Both the position numbers and the translations under genes were made by a program. A stretch of DNA of 38,635 nucleotides from an uncultured beta proteobacterium (GTDB lineage: Bacteria; Pseudomonadota; Gammaproteobacteria; Burkholderiales; Burkholderiaceae_C), in contig CAIXNB010000070.1 of NCBI GenBank assembly GCA_903920695.1, positions 1 through 38,635 on the forward strand, read 5' to 3'. How positions within the stretch are numbered: position 1 is the stretch's first letter; each line of letters starts with the position of its first letter. The notes beneath the pieces were generated by a model, which saw only the letters and a list, made by a program, of their open reading frames with translations, was not told the origin of the DNA and made no database searches. Shown here in pieces: positions 15,265-23,527 of this stretch.

Positions 15265-16893
15265 TCATGGGTTTTTTATTTCCGAGCCGGCGCGCAGGTA
15301 GAACCACCAGTTCAGCACCAGGCACAGGGCGTAGAAGATGGCAAAGCCGTACATCGCCATCTCGGGTGTGCCGGCCTTGATCTGGGCACCGATCACCACT
15401 GGCGCGATGAAGGCGCCGTAGGCGGCGACGGCCGAGGTCCAGCCCAGCACCGGGCCGGCCTGCTGGCGATCGAAGATGACGCCGATGGTGCGGAAGGTCG
15501 AGCCGTTGCCGATGCCGCTGGCCGCGAACAGCAGCACGAACAGCCACATGAAGCTCGAGAAGTACTGCTCCGGCGTGGCCGAGCCATAGGCCTGCATCAT
15601 CACGTAGCCGACCGCTACCGAGGCCAAGACCATGACGGCCGAGATCACCTGCGTCACGATGGAGCCGCCGACCTTGTCCGAGATCCAGCCGCCGACCGGA
15701 CGGATCAGCGCGCCGACGAAGGGACCGATCCAGGCGTAGGTCAGGGCCGACGGCGCATTTGGATTCTTCAGCGTGTGTTGCAGCACGCCGGCCGCATCGG
15801 GAACGTGACTGATGCCGAAAATCACCGTGATGGAGAGCGGCAGCGCCATCGAGAAGCCGATGAAGGAGCCGAAGGTCACGATGTAGAGCAGGGTGAGCGA
15901 CCAGGTGTGCTTGTTGCGGAAGATCGCGAACTGCTTGGCGATGTTGTCCTTCATGGTGCCGAAGGCCGCGAGCTTCATCAGGAACAGCGTGCCGGCGATG
16001 ATCAGCGGCATCGCGATCCACATGTTGAGCAGGCCCAGTCCGGTCGGCGCCGGCATGTAGAGGTACAGGCCGATGCCGGCCGGGATGAAGGTCAGCGTGT
16101 AGATCCAGGTGACCTTGACGAAGGCCATGATGGTGCCGCCGATGTCGGGCGAAATCGGCAGCAGGTTGTTCATGCCGAACCAGCACAGGGCCGCGAGCGG
16201 CACCAGCGACAGGACCCAGGCAAAGCCGGCGTTCTGGATGTAGGTGGGCGTGCCGGCGGCGATCTTGCCGAAGATCCAGCCGCTGTCCTTGACCAGCGGC
16301 ATCGGGTCGCCGCCGAGCGCGCCGAACATGCCGACCGTCATCACCAGCGGGATGATGATCTGCATGCTGGTGACGCCGAAATTGCCCAGGCCGGCATTGA
16401 GACCGAGCGCCGTGCCCTGCAGGCGCTTCGGGAAGAAGGTCGTGATGTTGGACATCGAACTGGCGAAGTTGCCGCCGCCGACGCCCGACCACAGGGCCAG
16501 CATCTGGAACACCCAGAGCGGCCAGTCCTTGTGCTGCAGGGCGATGCCCGTGCCCAGCGCGGGCGCGAGCAGCATGGCGGTGGTCAGGAAGATGGTGTTG
16601 CGCCCGCCGGCCAGACGGATGTAGAACGAGGACGGGATGCGCATGGTGGCGCCGGCCAGGCCCGAGATCGCCGTCAGCGTGAACAGCTCGGCCTGCTTGA
16701 ACGGAAAGCCCAGGTTGAGCATCTGCACCGTGATGATGCCCCACATTCCCCAGACCGCGAAGCCGCACAGCAGGCTCGGGATCGAGATCCACAGGTTGCG
16801 GTAGGCGATCTTCTTGCCGGTGCTTTCCCAGAACTGCTCGTCTTCCGGGCGCCAGTCGGCGATGTCGGCGCTGGAGGTCTTGTGGTTGGCCAT
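15265..16893 (-). CDS. narK: NarK-type nitrate/nitrite transporter with central membrane insertion
   Basis: 542 residues; ATG at 16893 with GAGG upstream, 33 bp after narK1. A major facilitator superfamily protein of the inner membrane. The N terminus (DWRPEDEQFW ... RNLWISIPSLL) is that of E. coli NarK, a nitrate/nitrite exchanger. The nitrate signature GLNAGLGNFGV is at about 165-175, and the second half has GIGNGSTFRTIGVIFDR. Between the two six-helix halves (about 255-313) there is an added stretch with two more hydrophobic segments (IYTLTFIPAGIGLYLYM and MWIAMPLIIAGTLFLMKLAAFG), absent from the 463-residue E. coli protein, so 14 membrane helices are likely. Role by family: nitrate uptake coupled to nitrite export for NarG. 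Confidence 0.92.
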   Translation of the reverse strand: MANHKTSSADIADWRPEDEQFWESTGKKIAYRNLWISIPSLLCGFAVWGMWGIITVQMLNLGFPFKQAELFTLTAISGLAGATMRIPSSFYIRLAGGRNTIFLTTAMLLAPALGTGIALQHKDWPLWVFQMLALWSGVGGGNFASSMSNITTFFPKRLQGTALGLNAGLGNFGVTSMQIIIPLVMTVGMFGALGGDPMPLVKDSGWIFGKIAAGTPTYIQNAGFAWVLSLVPLAALCWFGMNNLLPISPDIGGTIMAFVKVTWIYTLTFIPAGIGLYLYMPAPTGLGLLNMWIAMPLIIAGTLFLMKLAAFGTMKDNIAKQFAIFRNKHTWSLTLLYIVTFGSFIGFSMALPLSITVIFGISHVPDAAGVLQHTLKNPNAPSALTYAWIGPFVGALIRPVGGWISDKVGGSIVTQVISAVMVLASVAVGYVMMQAYGSATPEQYFSSFMWLFVLLFAASGIGNGSTFRTIGVIFDRQQAGPVLGWTSAVAAYGAFIAPVVIGAQIKAGTPEMAMYGFAIFYALCLVLNWWFYLRAGSEIKNP

Positions 16894-16926
16894 GATGGTT
16901 TCCTCGGGAAATGAAAATTGCTTGCG

Positions 16927-18177
16927 CTACAGGGTGAATGGCTTGGCGTTGTGGCCCATGACTTCGCGGCCGCGCACCTCGGTCCAGAACATCCAGATCA
17001 GCGAGACCCAGACCACGCCGTACATCAGCATGAAGGCACTGGAGCGGATGCCGGTCAGGTCCATCAGTCCGCCGAACATGATCGGCAGCACGAAGCCGCC
17101 CATGCCGCCGGCCAGGCCGACGATGCCGCTGATGGTGCCGATGTTGGTCGGATAGTCGTCGCTGATGTACTTGAAGACGCTGGCCTTGCCGAAGGCGAAG
17201 GCGATGCCCAGAATGAACATCAGGGCTGTGAACAGGTAGACGTTCAGGCCGATGTGGAAGGTCTTCGGACCGTTGACGGTGGCGACGGTGAAGTCGAACT
17301 GCGGATAGCTCAGCAGGAACAGGCAGACCCAGCTCACCCACAGCACCCACCAGGTGACGCTGTGCGCGCCCCATTTGTCCGACATCCAGCCGCCCACCGC
17401 GCGCAGCACGCCGCCGGGCAGGCTGAAGCAGGCCGCCAGCAGGGCAGCCGAGCGGATGTCCAGGCCGAACTCGCCCACGTAGTACTGCACCATCCAGAGC
17501 GAGAGCGCCACATAGCCGCCGAACACGATGCTGTAGTACTGGCAGTACTTGAGCACGGTCGGATCCTTCAGGGCCTTGAGCTGGTCGCTGAACTTGACGT
17601 GGCTGGGCACGAGGTGCCCCGGGTCGCTGTGGCTGAAAAGCCAGAACAGCACGAGGGCGCCGAACATGATGGCGGCATAGACCTGCGGCACCATGGTCCA
17701 GCCAAAGGCCACGACCAGTGCCGGTGCGACGAACTTGTTGACGGCCGCGCCCGAGTTGCCGGCGCCGTAGATGCCCATGGCAAAGCCTTGCTGCGACTTT
17801 GGAAACCAGCGCGCCACATAAGGCGTGCCAACCGAAAAGGCGCCGCCGGCGAGGCCGACAAAGAGGCCGATGGTCAGGAAGTGCCAGTAGCTCGTGGCGT
17901 AGCTCATGAGCCAGATGGCGGGGACGGTCAGTGCCATCAGCAGCGCCATGACGATGCGACCACCGTACTTGTCGGTCCAGATGCCCAGCGGCACGCGGAT
18001 CAGCGAGCCGGTCAGCACGGGCATGGCAGTCAGCAGACCGAATTCAGTCGCGTTGAGGCCCAGCGTCTTCTTGATCGGAATGCCGATCACGCCGAACATC
18101 ATCCAGACCATGAAGCACACCGTAAAGGCCAGCGTGCTGACCACCAGCACCGAGAGTGCCTGCCCTTTTTTCGTCAT
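16927..18177 (-). CDS. narK1: NarK1-type nitrate transporter
   Basis: 416 residues from ATG 18177 (MTKKGQALSVL); a longer frame from 18291 would run through the promoter region. Twelve hydrophobic segments, major facilitator superfamily. Nitrate-signature-like loops are present: GIYGAGNSGAAVNKF in the first half and GLAGGMGGFVLPIMFGG in the second. It lacks the DWRPED N terminus of the NarK2 type, which places it with NarK1 proteins, thought to be proton-nitrate symporters that start respiration before nitrite accumulates. A narK1-narK2 pair ahead of narG is a known arrangement in denitrifiers such as Paracoccus and Pseudomonas. It is probably the first gene of the narK-narK-narGHJI-ppiC transcript, from the promoter region at 18288-18344. 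Confidence 0.9.
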   Translation of the reverse strand: MTKKGQALSVLVVSTLAFTVCFMVWMMFGVIGIPIKKTLGLNATEFGLLTAMPVLTGSLIRVPLGIWTDKYGGRIVMALLMALTVPAIWLMSYATSYWHFLTIGLFVGLAGGAFSVGTPYVARWFPKSQQGFAMGIYGAGNSGAAVNKFVAPALVVAFGWTMVPQVYAAIMFGALVLFWLFSHSDPGHLVPSHVKFSDQLKALKDPTVLKYCQYYSIVFGGYVALSLWMVQYYVGEFGLDIRSAALLAACFSLPGGVLRAVGGWMSDKWGAHSVTWWVLWVSWVCLFLLSYPQFDFTVATVNGPKTFHIGLNVYLFTALMFILGIAFAFGKASVFKYISDDYPTNIGTISGIVGLAGGMGGFVLPIMFGGLMDLTGIRSSAFMLMYGVVWVSLIWMFWTEVRGREVMGHNAKPFTL

Positions 18178-18234
18178 GTCAAAGACTCCTGTTGTCCATG
18201 CGATGACTGTAGGGAGCACGGCGTGTGTGCGCCA

Positions 18235-18344
18235 TCCCTCTGAGGGAGCGGAAGTGCAATTCAATGGAACTACACCACTGACCATCCCCATAGTTCGGAA
18301 GAACTATGGAGGGCTCAGGCAGTCAATGACTTGCGATTGATCAA
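18235..18344 (-). promoter_or_regulatory. Probable narK-narGHJI promoter with FNR-like box and two dyads
   Basis: Read on the minus strand, 18344-18331 is TTGAT-CAAT-CGCAA, one perfect and one 3-of-5 FNR half site, overlapping the narL stop codon. Placing its centre at -41.5 puts the start near 18296 and the -10 at 18308-18303 (CATAGT, 4 of 6). A perfect dyad with 9-bp arms (18288-18296 and 18301-18309, spacer GGAA) covers exactly that -10/+1 region. A second dyad, TCCCTC-T-GAGGGA, is at 18235-18247 in the leader. No clean 7-2-7 NarL pair was recognised. Confidence 0.5.
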
Positions 18345-19024
18345 AGCAGGCCGTGTTCCGTCGCGATGACGGCGGCGTGCACGCGCGAGCTGACGTCGAG
18401 CTTGCGCAGGATGTGCTGCACGTGGATCTTGACCGTGGTCTCGACGATGCCGTGTTCGCGCGCAATTTCCTTGTTGCTGGCGCCGCGCGCGATGCTGCGC
18501 AGGATGTCGAGCTCGCGCGGCGACAGGCCGGCAATGGCGGCCTCGATGGCGCTCGGTGCCGGCGCGCTGGCCGCTGGCGTGCCCGCGGCGGCGCCGCGGT
18601 AGGCCGACACCAGTTTGCTCATCATCTCGGGCGCGATGACGCTGTCGCCCTGCATGGCGCGCTGGATGGCCGCGGTCAGGGCGTCGCCCTCGATCGTCTT
18701 GAGCAGGTAGCCGGCCGCTCCGCCGCGCAGGGCGGCCGCGAGGTCGGTCTCGTCCTCGCTCACGGTGAGCATCAGGATGCGCGCCTTCGGCGCGGCTTCG
18801 CGCAGCGCGGGCAGGGCGTCCACGCCGTTGACGCCCGGCAGGTGGTTGTCGAGCAGGATCAGGTCGGGTTGCAGTTCCTGGGCCTTGCGCTGTGCCTGGC
18901 CGGCATCGGCGGCGTCGCCGATCACGCACAGCAGCGGGTCGCGCGCGAGCAGGGCGGTCAGCCCGCGCCGGAACAGCGTGTGGTCGTCGACCACCAGAAT
19001 GCGGATGGGTGCCGGGGCTTGCAT
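18341..19024 (-). CDS. narL: Nitrate/nitrite response regulator, NarL/FixJ type
   Basis: 227 residues from ATG 19024, 8 bp after the narX stop. The receiver domain (about 7-125) has acidic residues D13 and D14, phospho-acceptor D59 (LILLDNHLPG), the T-V-S switch (MLTVSED) and the conserved Lys in YLLKTIEG. An Ala/Pro-rich linker (about 145-160) leads to a LuxR-type helix-turn-helix (about 165-225: LSPRELDILRSIARGASNKEIA ... TVKIHVQHILRKLDV, in two parts). It binds DNA when phosphorylated by NarX and controls nitrate respiration genes; the narK/narG promoter just downstream is the obvious target. A frame extending to 19270 lies inside narX and is not used. Confidence 0.94.
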   Translation of the reverse strand: MQAPAPIRILVVDDHTLFRRGLTALLARDPLLCVIGDAADAGQAQRKAQELQPDLILLDNHLPGVNGVDALPALREAAPKARILMLTVSEDETDLAAALRGGAAGYLLKTIEGDALTAAIQRAMQGDSVIAPEMMSKLVSAYRGAAAGTPAASAPAPSAIEAAIAGLSPRELDILRSIARGASNKEIAREHGIVETTVKIHVQHILRKLDVSSRVHAAVIATEHGLL

Positions 19025-19032
19025 GGGCGTGC

Positions 19033-20955
19033 TCAGGCCTCGCTCGCGCTGGTCTCGCGCGACAGCGCCGCGGTCGGCGGCATCGGGTGCGCCGGGCGCG
19101 GCAGCGTCAGGATCACGGAGCTGCCGTGCCCCGGCGTCGAGATCACCTCGACCACGGCACCGATGCGCTGCGCGCGCTCGCTCATGATGCGCAGGCCGAC
19201 ATGGGTTTCGTCGAGCGGGTTGTCGCTTGTGACAAAACCGACGCCGTCGTCGCGCACCTCGAAGCGCCACTCCGGCTGCTGGTGCACGTCGAGCCAGACC
19301 TGCGAGGCGCGCGCGTGCTTGCGCACGTTGGACAGGGCTTCCTGGATGATGTGCAGCACCTGGATCTGCAGGTCCGGCGACAGCGGCATGCCCTGGCCCT
19401 GCATGCTGAGCGACGCTTTGAGGCCGCTCTGGTGTTCGAACTTGCGCAGGGTGGTCTCCAGCGCCGGCGCGATGTCCTCGGTGTTGGTGCGCGTGCGGAA
19501 GTGCAGCAGCAGTTCACGCACGTCGCCATAGCTCTCGCGCACGCCGGTGTCGATTTCCTCGAGCACTTTTTCGATCTCGGCGGCGTTGCCGGATTGCACG
19601 GCGTCGCGCATCAATTGCACCTGGATCTTCAGGAACGCCAGCGACTGCGCGATCGAGTCGTGCAGTTCGCGCGCCAGCAGGTGGCGCTCCTGCGACACGG
19701 CCGCTTCCTTCTCGAGCGAGTTCAGGCGCAGGTTCTCCATTGCGCCGGCCAGGTGGCTGCTCAGGGCTTCGAGCAGCGAGCGCTCGGGCGGCGACAGGTT
19801 GACGCGCGCGTGGTAGAACAGGTCGACCTCGCCCATCAGGTGGTCATGCTGGCAGACCGGCACATTGACCACGGTCTCGAAGCCGGCTTTGGCGCAATGC
19901 TGGAGCGAGGTCTTTTCGATCTCGCGGATCGGGATCACGCGCAGCCCCGGCCCGACCGCGTCGGCGCCGCAGTGGCAGTCGCCCTTGTTGACGCACAGCT
20001 CGTCGTTGACCATGGCGCCGGGCAGGCCGTGCGCGGCCAGCATCAGGTAGCGCTGGTTCTCCTGATCCGACCAGCGCACCGCAACGCCATCGGCGTGTGC
20101 AATCCGGGCAACGCTCTTGGCAAAACCCTGCGCCAGCTCATCGAGCGTCGTGGCCTTGGCGACCAGCGCCGTGACTTCGTACAGGCTCTCCAGCCGTTCA
20201 TGTTTTTCTTCGAGCTGGGCGGTCTTCTCGGCCACCTTGTGCTCCAGGTTCCGGTACATCGACTGCAGGTGTTCGGCCATGCCGTTGAAGCCTTCGGCCA
20301 GGGTGCCGAACTCGTCGCTGGTGACCCGCTCGACGCGGGCGTCGAAATCGCCGCCTTGGATTTTTTCGATCGCCTGCTTGAGCTGGCCGACCGGCTCCAG
20401 AACGAACAGGTAGCCGGTGTAGAGCAGCACGGCCGCGCCCAGGATTGCCATCGCCAGCATGCTCATCTGCAGCAGGTGCAGCATGGCGGTCCAGTGCGCC
20501 ATGTGCGCCTCGATGCTGGAGACGAACGCGTCGATATCGGAGGCAAAGGTCACGGTCTGCGCGCGCAGCTCCTGCAAGGCGCTGGGCTTGCCGTCGATCC
20601 AGCGCGCGCGGTAGCGCGCCCAGTCCTGCTCGACGCTGGCAAAACGCGTGTGCACCGTGTCGTCCCAGGGCACGAACAGCGGGCGCTCGGGGTCGCCGCT
20701 GCGCAGTGTCGCCAGACTGTCGTTGAATTCCTGCACCTGCTGCGCCAGAGCGCTGGTTTCACCGGTGCCGATCGAGAGGGCCATGCGGTAGGACTGCATG
20801 CGCATGCGGCCGGCCTCGTTGACGGCGGCCGCGCCGCCGTCGAGCTGCCACGAGACCCACAGCGTCGCCGCGGTGGACAGCAGCGCCAGCAACAGAAAGG
20901 GCAGACCCACCAGCGCCAGTTTGGCGCCCAGACTCCAGTGCTTGGGCACGGTCAT
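19033..20955 (-). CDS. narX: Nitrate/nitrite sensor histidine kinase
   Basis: 640 residues. Membrane segments at about 11-36 and 163-187 enclose a periplasmic sensor domain. It carries the P-box-like RMRMQSYRMAL (50-60), the nitrate-binding element of NarX/NarQ. HAMP follows (about 188-240), then a GAF-like central domain (about 255-405). The HisKA_3 domain has phospho-acceptor H432 (ARELHDSIAQ), and the ATPase domain shows EALSNVRKHA, DDGVGF and HVGLRIM. The central domain contains C321, C327, C329, C354 and C368 with nearby H328, H353, H370 and H372, reminiscent of the Cys cluster of NarX. It phosphorylates NarL when nitrate binds. It sits 28 bp after the thiolase gene, so transcription may enter from there. 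Confidence 0.94.
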   Translation of the reverse strand: MTVPKHWSLGAKLALVGLPFLLLALLSTAATLWVSWQLDGGAAAVNEAGRMRMQSYRMALSIGTGETSALAQQVQEFNDSLATLRSGDPERPLFVPWDDTVHTRFASVEQDWARYRARWIDGKPSALQELRAQTVTFASDIDAFVSSIEAHMAHWTAMLHLLQMSMLAMAILGAAVLLYTGYLFVLEPVGQLKQAIEKIQGGDFDARVERVTSDEFGTLAEGFNGMAEHLQSMYRNLEHKVAEKTAQLEEKHERLESLYEVTALVAKATTLDELAQGFAKSVARIAHADGVAVRWSDQENQRYLMLAAHGLPGAMVNDELCVNKGDCHCGADAVGPGLRVIPIREIEKTSLQHCAKAGFETVVNVPVCQHDHLMGEVDLFYHARVNLSPPERSLLEALSSHLAGAMENLRLNSLEKEAAVSQERHLLARELHDSIAQSLAFLKIQVQLMRDAVQSGNAAEIEKVLEEIDTGVRESYGDVRELLLHFRTRTNTEDIAPALETTLRKFEHQSGLKASLSMQGQGMPLSPDLQIQVLHIIQEALSNVRKHARASQVWLDVHQQPEWRFEVRDDGVGFVTSDNPLDETHVGLRIMSERAQRIGAVVEVISTPGHGSSVILTLPRPAHPMPPTAALSRETSASEA

Positions 20956-20983
20956 GGCGGTTCGCTGGCGCGGCGCTCGCTGG

Positions 20984-22171
20984 TCAGGCCTGGCGCTCGA
21001 AGATCGCGGCGATGCCCTGGCCGCCGCCGATGCACATGGTCACCAGGGCATAGCGGCCACCGATGCGTTCCAGTTCGTACAGCGCCTTGACCGTGATCAG
21101 GGCGCCGGTGGCGCCGATCGGATGACCCAGTGAAATGCCCGAACCGTTCGGGTTGACCTTGGCCGGGTCCAGCCCGAGGTCCTTGGCAACCGCGCAGGCC
21201 TGTGCGGCGAAGGCCTCGTTGGCCTCGATCACGTCGAGGTCCTTGACGGTCAGTCCGGCCTTCTTAAGCGCGAGCTGCGAGGCCGGCACCGGGCCGATGC
21301 CCATGTACTTGGGGTCGACGCCGGCATGGGCATAGGCTACCAGGCGTGCCAGGGGTTTGAGGCCGCGCGCCTTGGCGGTGGCTGCCTCCATCAGCACGAC
21401 GGCTGCGGCGGCGTCGTTGATGCCGGAGGCATTGCCGGCGGTCACCGTGCCGTTTTCCTTCAGGAAGGCGGGCTTGAGCTTGGCCAGTTCGGCCAGCGAG
21501 CAGTTGGGGCGGAAATGCTCGTCGGTGGCGTAGGCGATATCGCCCTTCTTGCTCTTGAGGATGACGGGCATGATCTGCGACTTGAAGTAGCCGGCCTCGG
21601 TCGCGCGCTGAGCGCGGTTGTGGCTTTCGACGGCCAGCGCATCCTGCTGCTCGCGCGTGATGCCCCACTTGGCCGCGATGTTCTCGGCCGTTACGCCCAT
21701 GTGGATGTTCTGGAACGGATCGTGCAGCGCGCCAATCATCATGTCGACCATCTTGGTGTCGCCCATGCGTGCGCCCCAGCGCATGTTCAGGCTGGCAAAG
21801 GGTACGCGGCTCATGACTTCCGCACCGCCGCCAATGGCAATGTCGGCATCGCCGAGCAGGATGGACTGGCTGGCCGAGACGATGGCCTGCAGGCCCGAGC
21901 CGCACAGGCGGTTCACGTTGAAGGCAGGCGTGCCTTCGGCGCAGCCACCGTTGATGGCCGCCACGCGCGACAGGTACATGTCTTTCGGCTCGGTATTGAC
22001 AACGTGCCCGAACACGACATGGCCGACGTCGGCGCCGGCCACCTGGGCGCGTGCGAGCGATTCGCGCACGACCTGCGCAGCCAGCTCGGTCGGGGCGATG
22101 TCCTTCAGGCTACCGCCAAAGGTTCCAATGGCGGTGCGCACGGCACTGACGACAACTACATCACGGCTCAT
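20984..22171 (-). CDS. Acetyl-CoA C-acetyltransferase / beta-ketothiolase
   Basis: 395 residues; ATG at 22171 with AGGAG 6 bases upstream. A cytosolic thiolase that condenses two acetyl-CoA, or cleaves 3-ketoacyl-CoA. The nucleophile is C90 in NVNRLCGSGLQAIV. The GHPIGATGA motif with the catalytic His is near 350, and CIGGGQGIA with the second catalytic Cys is near 380. Length and motifs match biosynthetic thiolases such as PhaA/BktB/AtoB; which substrate length is preferred cannot be read. No phaB or phaC lies next to it. It is upstream of and co-directional with narX, an odd neighbour for a metabolic enzyme. Confidence 0.93.
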   Translation of the reverse strand: MSRDVVVVSAVRTAIGTFGGSLKDIAPTELAAQVVRESLARAQVAGADVGHVVFGHVVNTEPKDMYLSRVAAINGGCAEGTPAFNVNRLCGSGLQAIVSASQSILLGDADIAIGGGAEVMSRVPFASLNMRWGARMGDTKMVDMMIGALHDPFQNIHMGVTAENIAAKWGITREQQDALAVESHNRAQRATEAGYFKSQIMPVILKSKKGDIAYATDEHFRPNCSLAELAKLKPAFLKENGTVTAGNASGINDAAAAVVLMEAATAKARGLKPLARLVAYAHAGVDPKYMGIGPVPASQLALKKAGLTVKDLDVIEANEAFAAQACAVAKDLGLDPAKVNPNGSGISLGHPIGATGALITVKALYELERIGGRYALVTMCIGGGQGIAAIFERQA

Positions 22172-22303
22172 AGCAAACTCCTGAATTGAGAAAGGTTGGG
22201 AATATTTTTTCACACGCTGGGCTGGCGCTGCGTCACCCCGCATTTTGCGCCAGCGCGATAGCGCCGCTAGCGGACCGTCCTGATGCAGGGCTCGCCAGCC
22301 TTG

Positions 22304-23422
22304 TCAGGCCTGGGCGGTGTGGGCGCAGGCTACGCTGTTTCGGCCTTTGTCTTTGGCCAGGTACAGGCCCTCATCGGCGGCCTTGATCAAAGCCTCGAAA
22401 TGCTGCATCTCGGGTCCCTTTTCAGCGACGCCGACGCTGATGCTGCCCGACCATTCCCCACCGCTGACCGGAACGCGCAGCTTGGCAACGCCCTGGCGCA
22501 TCGTTTCTGCCACTCGCAGCGCGCCATCGAGTGCCGTGCCTGGGCAGATGATCAGGAATTCGTCGCCACCCAGCCGGCACACGATGTCGTTGCGGCGCAC
22601 GCAGCCGCGCAGGTGGGCGGCCAGGGCGCGTAACACCTCGTCGCCTGCCGCGTGGCCATGTTGATCATTGATCTGCTTGAAATAATCGGCGTCGATCATC
22701 ATGCAGGCCAGCGGCGAGGCGTCACGTTCCGATTGCGCCCAGGCCTGCCCGAGCCAGGCCATCGCTTGGCGGCGGTTGGGCAAGCCGGTCAGTACGTCGG
22801 TCAGGGCAAGCCGCTCGAGAAACTCATTCGTTTTCGATAGCGCGCGTGTCCGTTCGGCCACCTTCACCTCAAGCGTGCGGTTGAGTTCCTGCAGCTCACG
22901 GTTGCGCTGGGAAACTTGCTGGAACAGGCCGTTGAGCGCGTTGAGTAGCGGGCCGGTCGCGCCTTCCTGTTGCGTCGCTTCGGCGGCCAGCGCGTCCTGC
23001 GGTGCCTTGCCGGCTTTGATGGCAGTGATCTGTTTGGCCATCGACTGATCGATGCCCAGGATGTGGTAAGTCAGCCAGGAGGTCAGGAATTTCAGCAGTG
23101 CCTCGGACGTCTCCTTGCGCTCATTGGAGCGCCCGTGCAGCGCGGTCACGTCCTGTACGAAATCCGTGTGTGATTGCGTGTGCTGCTGGATGTGGCGTGG
23201 ATCTAGTCCGGCCTGCAGCATCAGTTTTTCTTCCTCCTTGAAGTGGTGTATCGCGTAGGTGGCCAGTTCGTTGAACAAGCTGTTGACGTCGGCCTGGGAT
23301 GCGCCCTCGGGCTGAATCAGCAGGTCGCCAAGCCGGTTGATCAGATCGACCAGGCCGCGGTGCTGCCGGTCGACGGTCGCAAGCCCGGTTTCAAAATACT
23401 TGTTCCAGTGGAACGACTCCAT
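22304..23422 (-). CDS. Hemerythrin-GGDEF diguanylate cyclase
   Basis: 372 residues. Residues 1-130 form a bacteriohemerythrin domain with all seven di-iron ligands: H21, H60, E64, H81, H85, H120 and D125. A helical linker (about 160-200) leads to a GGDEF domain (about 205-368) with intact GGDEF at 284-288 and an inhibitory RxxD site (R275-D278) five residues before it. It should make c-di-GMP from two GTP, with activity tuned by oxygen or redox state at the di-iron site, as shown for the Vibrio Bhr-DGC family. No membrane segment or signal peptide, so it is cytoplasmic. It lies next to nitrate respiration genes. In the 132 bp to the thiolase, arms 22221-22228 and 22247-22254 form a perfect 8-bp hairpin of unknown use. 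Confidence 0.93.
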   Translation of the reverse strand: MESFHWNKYFETGLATVDRQHRGLVDLINRLGDLLIQPEGASQADVNSLFNELATYAIHHFKEEEKLMLQAGLDPRHIQQHTQSHTDFVQDVTALHGRSNERKETSEALLKFLTSWLTYHILGIDQSMAKQITAIKAGKAPQDALAAEATQQEGATGPLLNALNGLFQQVSQRNRELQELNRTLEVKVAERTRALSKTNEFLERLALTDVLTGLPNRRQAMAWLGQAWAQSERDASPLACMMIDADYFKQINDQHGHAAGDEVLRALAAHLRGCVRRNDIVCRLGGDEFLIICPGTALDGALRVAETMRQGVAKLRVPVSGGEWSGSISVGVAEKGPEMQHFEALIKAADEGLYLAKDKGRNSVACAHTAQA

Positions 23423-23527
23423 GCCGGTCTCCAGCGATTCTATGGTGCGGAATTATGGCACCGCGCTTGTTGATCCGTAGTCACGGGCCCGCGATGCCCG
23501 TGCCGCCTTGCACGTTAATATCCCGGC

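Noticed and set aside
15140-17374. 744-codon minus-strand frame across both narK genes
   Set aside because: It is out of frame with the two clear transporters and shows no membrane pattern; a shadow.
18288-18309. Terminator of narXL
   Set aside because: The dyad has no T run on the minus-strand downstream side, and it covers a predicted -10 element.
18892-21090. 732-codon plus-strand frame opposite narX and narL
   Set aside because: Low-complexity Arg/Gln/Val-rich product opposite well-identified sensor and regulator genes.
22221-22254. Terminator between the hemerythrin-GGDEF gene region and the thiolase
   Set aside because: The stem is perfect but on the transcribed strand it is followed by an A run, not a T run, and the loop is 18 bases.
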